The notes beneath the pieces were generated by a model that was not told the DNA's origin, searched no databases, and was given only the letters and a program-made list of their open reading frames with translations. Positions 61,068 through 64,000 of a DNA stretch of 64,000 nucleotides are shown piece after piece; the first letter of the stretch is position 1, and each line of letters opens with the position of its first letter. Source of the DNA: Desulfotomaculum nigrificans DSM 574 (GTDB taxonomy: Bacteria > Bacillota > Desulfotomaculia > Desulfotomaculales > Desulfotomaculaceae); the NCBI RefSeq assembly GCF_000189755.2, contig NZ_KI912183.1, forward strand, positions 2,631,755 to 2,695,754. Reading direction: 5' to 3'. The translations under genes and the position numbers were made by a program.

Positions 61068-62342
61068 GTGACAAAAGCTGGGAAGTTATTGCTGGTGCTG
61101 ATAATCTCAATGATTATTACCGCATGCAGTGGGCCAACTGCCGACAAATTGGCCAAAACCGGCGAAGCCAACCGGGAAGCTTTTCTGGCAGCTGTGGCTA
61201 AAGGGGATGTGGCGGCGGTCAAAGCCGGGGTGGATGCCGGTGTAAACCTCAATGAAAAAGGCACGGACGGGAAAACACCTCTAATTCTGGCTGCCCAGGC
61301 CGGTCGGACGGAAATCGTAAAACTACTGTTGGCTAAAGGGGCAGCAGTTACGGCCAGGGATAATGCCAATGCTTCAGCCCTTTTCTACGCGGCCAGTAAT
61401 GGATGTACCGAGATTGTTCAAATGCTGCTGGAAAAAGGGGCGGATGTTAACGATAAAAACAAAGACGGTATGACGGCTTTAATATCTGCCGCGGGGATGG
61501 GTCACCAGGAGATTGTGCGCATGCTGTTGGCCCGGGGCGCTGATCCCAATGCCGCGAATGATTTTAATACCACCCCCTTAATTGCGGCCGCCGGGGAAGG
61601 CCATACGGAAATTGTGCAAATGCTGCTGGCCCAGGGTGCTAATATCAATGCCCAAAATAATGATGGCACTACAGCGTTAATTTTTGCCGCCGGTGAGGGG
61701 TACACCGATATTGTTAAATTATTGCTGGCTAAGGGGGCTAATGTTAACCTGTGCAATACCAGCGGGGTGACAGCTCTTATCCCCGCTGCGGGCAAAGGTT
61801 ATACCGACATAGTTAAAATGCTGCTGGCCAAGGACGCAGCGGTTAACATCCAGGATAAAACCGGTCTTACGGCACTGATGGCGGCAGCGCAAAATAACTA
61901 TGGCCAAATAGTTAAGCTGCTACTGGCCAAAGGTGCAAAGGTTGATGCCAGGGATAATGATGGTGTAACGGCCCTGATGTTAGCCGCTGGCCAGGGTTAC
62001 GCCGATATTGTAAGTGATTTGTTAGCCCAAAATCCGGATGTGAACACCAGAGATAACCTGGGTATGACCGCTCTGCACCCGGCAGCCGGTAACGGCCATG
62101 TAGAAATTGTAAAATTATTATTGGCCAAAGGGGCCAATATTAACGCCCAAAATAATATTGGCATAACCCCCTTGATGTTTGCTGCCGGCAAAGGCCACGC
62201 CAAGGTAGTAGAATTACTTTTGGCCCATGGCGCCAATGTTAATGACAGGGATAAAGACGGACGCACCGCCCTCATGCATGCCATGGGTATGGGTTATAAG
62301 AATGTGGCGGCCATATTGAAGGAAAAGGGTGCCAGTACTTAA
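61068..62342 (+). CDS. Ankyrin-repeat lipoprotein
   Basis: A 424-residue predicted lipoprotein. The signal ends in the lipobox IITAC (Cys 24), giving an N-terminal lipid anchor. After a short linker the rest is about twelve ankyrin repeats of 33 residues, with the unit DGxTALxxAAGxGxxEIVxLLLAKGAxxN. Neighbouring repeats are close copies at DNA level too, so they expand and contract easily. Ankyrin stacks bind proteins; the partner is unknown. GTG 61068 has GGGGGAGG upstream. A CRP/FNR-type site precedes it. Confidence 0.9.
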   Translation: MTKAGKLLLVLIISMIITACSGPTADKLAKTGEANREAFLAAVAKGDVAAVKAGVDAGVNLNEKGTDGKTPLILAAQAGRTEIVKLLLAKGAAVTARDNANASALFYAASNGCTEIVQMLLEKGADVNDKNKDGMTALISAAGMGHQEIVRMLLARGADPNAANDFNTTPLIAAAGEGHTEIVQMLLAQGANINAQNNDGTTALIFAAGEGYTDIVKLLLAKGANVNLCNTSGVTALIPAAGKGYTDIVKMLLAKDAAVNIQDKTGLTALMAAAQNNYGQIVKLLLAKGAKVDARDNDGVTALMLAAGQGYADIVSDLLAQNPDVNTRDNLGMTALHPAAGNGHVEIVKLLLAKGANINAQNNIGITPLMFAAGKGHAKVVELLLAHGANVNDRDKDGRTALMHAMGMGYKNVAAILKEKGAST

Positions 62343-62374
62343 GTGCTATGGTGTAAGTTGTGCCGGGAGGTGGA

Positions 62375-63385
62375 ATGATGAAGACTTTGCTTTTTCTCCC
62401 GTCACGTAATTTGGCCTTGACCATCCCCATCGTTTTAATGGCAGGTTTTATCGTCGGACTGTCAGTGGATACGGCAGGGTTGAAAAACTATATTTTACCT
62501 GTATCAATGCTGATGATTTATCCCATTATGATTGGTTTCAGTATTGGGGAATTGTTGAATCTGTCTCATACCAGGTTAATACTGACCGCCGGTGTCATAA
62601 ATTTTGCCTTTATTCCGCTGGCGGCCTACCTGCTGGGTAAAGTTCTTTTGTCCCATGACCCGCAACTTTTTGCCGGTTTGGCGGTGGCCTCCTTACTCCC
62701 CACCTCTAACATGACCATTGCCTTTACCATGTTTACTAAAGGCAATGTTACCGCCAGTATTAAAATGACAGTGGCAGGACTGGTTGCCGGTTCATTGTTA
62801 GCTCCCTGGTATTTGCTGGCCATGGTGGGCAAGTATATACCCTTTGATGTGCTGTTTATTATCAAGACCCTGGGCATAGTGGTCTTTATTCCGCTTATAT
62901 TGGGTAACATTACTTATTCATTCTTACTAAGAAAATATACCCATGAGCAGTTTAATCGGCAGATTAAACCTTACTTACCGGCCATTAGCGCATGGGGGGC
63001 CATATATATTGTTTTTACCAGCATTAGCATTAACGCTTACCGGATTGTTGCTAATCCCAAACTACTTCTCAATGGGTTGTTGGTGCAGGTAATCTTTTAT
63101 GTGATTAATTACTTTATCGTGATTAAAATAGGACGGCATTATTTTAATAAAGAAGATGCCATATCCCTAGTTTATGGTACCGTTCTACGTAACCTTTCTA
63201 TTTCCATTGGCCTGGCAGCCACCGCCTTTGGGCCCCGTGCTGCTTTGATGGTTTCGCTGGCCTTCCTGTTTCAGGGGCAGGCTGCGGCCTGGTTTTCCAG
63301 GTTGGTGGAGAAAAATAAATTAAGGGTGGGAAAGGAATACAAATTAAATGGGTCAGACCATCAACCTGTTTTCAGAGATGGTTGA
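62375..63385 (+). CDS. BASS-family (bile acid:sodium symporter-like) transporter
   Basis: A membrane protein of about 336 residues with nine to ten helices of the bile acid:Na+ symporter fold, related to ACR3-type arsenite exporters. Seen are MLMIYPIMIGFSIGELLNLS, LLPTSNMTIAFTMFTKGNVT and LRNLSISIGLAATAFGPRAA. The ACR3 Cys in helix 4 is not present, so arsenite export is unlikely; an organic anion is more probable. The start ATG follows GGGAGG. It lies 32 bases after the ankyrin gene on the same strand and may be cotranscribed. Confidence 0.85.
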   Translation: MMKTLLFLPSRNLALTIPIVLMAGFIVGLSVDTAGLKNYILPVSMLMIYPIMIGFSIGELLNLSHTRLILTAGVINFAFIPLAAYLLGKVLLSHDPQLFAGLAVASLLPTSNMTIAFTMFTKGNVTASIKMTVAGLVAGSLLAPWYLLAMVGKYIPFDVLFIIKTLGIVVFIPLILGNITYSFLLRKYTHEQFNRQIKPYLPAISAWGAIYIVFTSISINAYRIVANPKLLLNGLLVQVIFYVINYFIVIKIGRHYFNKEDAISLVYGTVLRNLSISIGLAATAFGPRAALMVSLAFLFQGQAAAWFSRLVEKNKLRVGKEYKLNGSDHQPVFRDG

Positions 63386-63440
63386 GGTGACAGGGTAAAA
63401 AGGCTCGGATTTGAGTTTATCCCATAAGATTAGTTTTTTA

Positions 63441-63470
63441 AGAAGTAGTCCCGGCGGCTGCTTCTTTTAT
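63441..63470 (+). terminator. Hairpin after the transporter gene
   Basis: AGAAGTAGT / GCTGCTTCT (two G-T pairs) with a 7-base loop is followed by TTTATTATC, 55 bases past the stop. Confidence 0.6.
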
Positions 63471-63564
63471 TATCTTCAGCTTGGGCAGGATACGGGCACC
63501 GCCGATGGTCATTACTTGGTGATTTAATGGTAAAACTAAAAACCTTATGGTAATATTTAGGTAC
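63442..63564 (-). other. Open minus-strand stretch, possible gene tail
   Basis: A start-less frame of 40 codons reads FLVLPLNHQVMTIGGARILP, then KLKIIKEAAAGTTS and a stop just before the hairpin. It could be the C-terminal remnant of a gene, or an ATG-initiated 24-residue peptide (MTIGGARILPKLKIIKEAAA plus four). I do not recognise it; it may be chance. Confidence 0.25.
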
Positions 63565-63586
63565 TATAAATTCGAGGTGAGCGCTG

Positions 63587-63955
63587 GTGAAGGATGATCA
63601 GGTAAATCCTGCTTTTAGTTACATTGCCGCCAATATTGATAAAATGCTGGTGCCAACGCTGCTGTTTTTTTTGTATCGGAAACCGTCCCACGGGTATGAA
63701 CTGATTCAAAAAATCAATGCATCTCCTTTTTGCGAAGTGGAGGTGGACCCGGCCACCATCTATCGCAATTTACGCCGGATGGAAGAGGACGGACTGGTGG
63801 TTTCCAAGTGGCAGACCGGTCAGGCAGGCCCAGCCCGGCGGTCTTATGAATTAAGTACGGAGGGTGAAGCAGCACTGAGGTATTGTGTTGATTTAATCTC
63901 CCATAAGGTTAAAGTTTTACAAGCCTTTCTGGAGGAATATAAGAACAGAGGTTAA
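63587..63955 (+). CDS. PadR-family transcriptional regulator
   Basis: A 122-residue winged-helix regulator. It has LLFFLYRKPSHGYELIQKIN, VDPATIYRNLRRMEEDGLVV with the recognition helix, and RRSYELSTEGEAAL at the wing, the PadR pattern. GTG 63587 has GAGGTG upstream. A gene starts 9 bases after its stop codon in the same direction and continues out of the window, probably its target or partner. Confidence 0.92.
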   Translation: MKDDQVNPAFSYIAANIDKMLVPTLLFFLYRKPSHGYELIQKINASPFCEVEVDPATIYRNLRRMEEDGLVVSKWQTGQAGPARRSYELSTEGEAALRYCVDLISHKVKVLQAFLEEYKNRG

Positions 63956-63964
63956 GGGGGTAGG

Positions 63965-64000
63965 ATGGTTTTGTACCTCAAAATATTACATGCCGGGGCT
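63965..64000 (+). CDS. Partial gene at the window edge
   Basis: ATG 63965 follows AAGGGGGTAGG, 9 bases after the padR stop, and starts MVLYLKILHAGA. Only 12 codons are visible. It is probably cotranscribed with padR. The function is unknown. Confidence 0.5.
   Translation, partial: MVLYLKILHAGA

Noticed and set aside
62375-63385. ACR3-type arsenite exporter
   Set aside because: The fold fits the BASS superfamily, but the conserved ACR3 cysteine in the fourth helix is absent.
1-64000. tRNA, rRNA, CRISPR arrays, prophage or integrase sites
   Set aside because: I looked for cloverleaf TTCGA/GGTTC signatures, regular spaced repeats and integrase motifs and saw none convincing. A tRNAscan or CRISPR finder would settle it.

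Overview
This window looks like chromosome from an anaerobic, spore-former-type Firmicute, most like the Desulfotomaculum/Desulforamulus group (Peptococcaceae). That is inference from gene content and AT-rich intergenic style: a ferredoxin-fused EtfA in a complete FixABCX operon, a very large fused acyl-CoA dehydratase activase/dehydratase, a TbADH-type secondary alcohol dehydrogenase, a Pst operon, cobalt ECF uptake under a B12 riboswitch, and CsoR/CopA/CopZ. No sulfate-reduction gene lies in the window, so respiration type is not shown. I saw no rRNA, tRNA or CRISPR array.

Left part (1-13 kb). This part is rich in decayed genes. It opens with the tail of a histidine kinase and a SHOCT membrane peptide. 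A usp-crcB-crcB fluoride-export operon runs on the minus strand. A fluoride riboswitch beside it points the other way, into an MFS-transporter pseudogene. Next come YkvA and PAP2 proteins, then an ArsR gene without a start codon, a frameshifted Cys-rich peptide and a two-gene ArsP-type permease. The cbiMNQO cobalt transporter follows, under a cobalamin riboswitch. Then come IS remnants, a LysR gene and a YeiH-type exporter (each with one frameshift), an alpha/beta hydrolase and a truncated kinase.

13-21 kb. An intact two-component system sits beside a BcrC-like phosphatase, a second PAP2 membrane protein and a DedA protein, a plausible undecaprenyl-phosphate recycling neighbourhood. Methylglyoxal synthase and a 24-residue membrane peptide follow. 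The pstC-pstA-pstB-phoU operon lacks pstS but has a six-hexamer Pho-box array upstream.

21-45 kb. This part holds the 1419-residue dehydratase/activase, RF3, FixABCX, the NADP-type secondary alcohol dehydrogenase, a DsrE-like protein, an EamA transporter, a PilZ protein, a class A PBP, nicotinate phosphoribosyltransferase, YbaK and a CBS protein. A secreted helical protein precedes a second two-component system, followed by CcdA and a TlpA/ResA thioredoxin.

45-64 kb. This part holds a DUF302 protein, copZ-copA-csoR, an acyl-CoA ligase, a heterodimeric ABC exporter, lpd-lipB-lipA, a Spy-like exported protein and an SsuABC/TauABC-type importer. An ankyrin-repeat lipoprotein preceded by a CRP/FNR-type palindrome, a BASS-family transporter and a PadR regulator close the window.

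The clearest unexplained signals are the fluoride riboswitch on a dead gene, the one-base-frameshifted Cys-rich peptide of the ArsR/permease operon, the single-chain activase plus dehydratase, the pst operon without pstS, and the high density of gene remnants.
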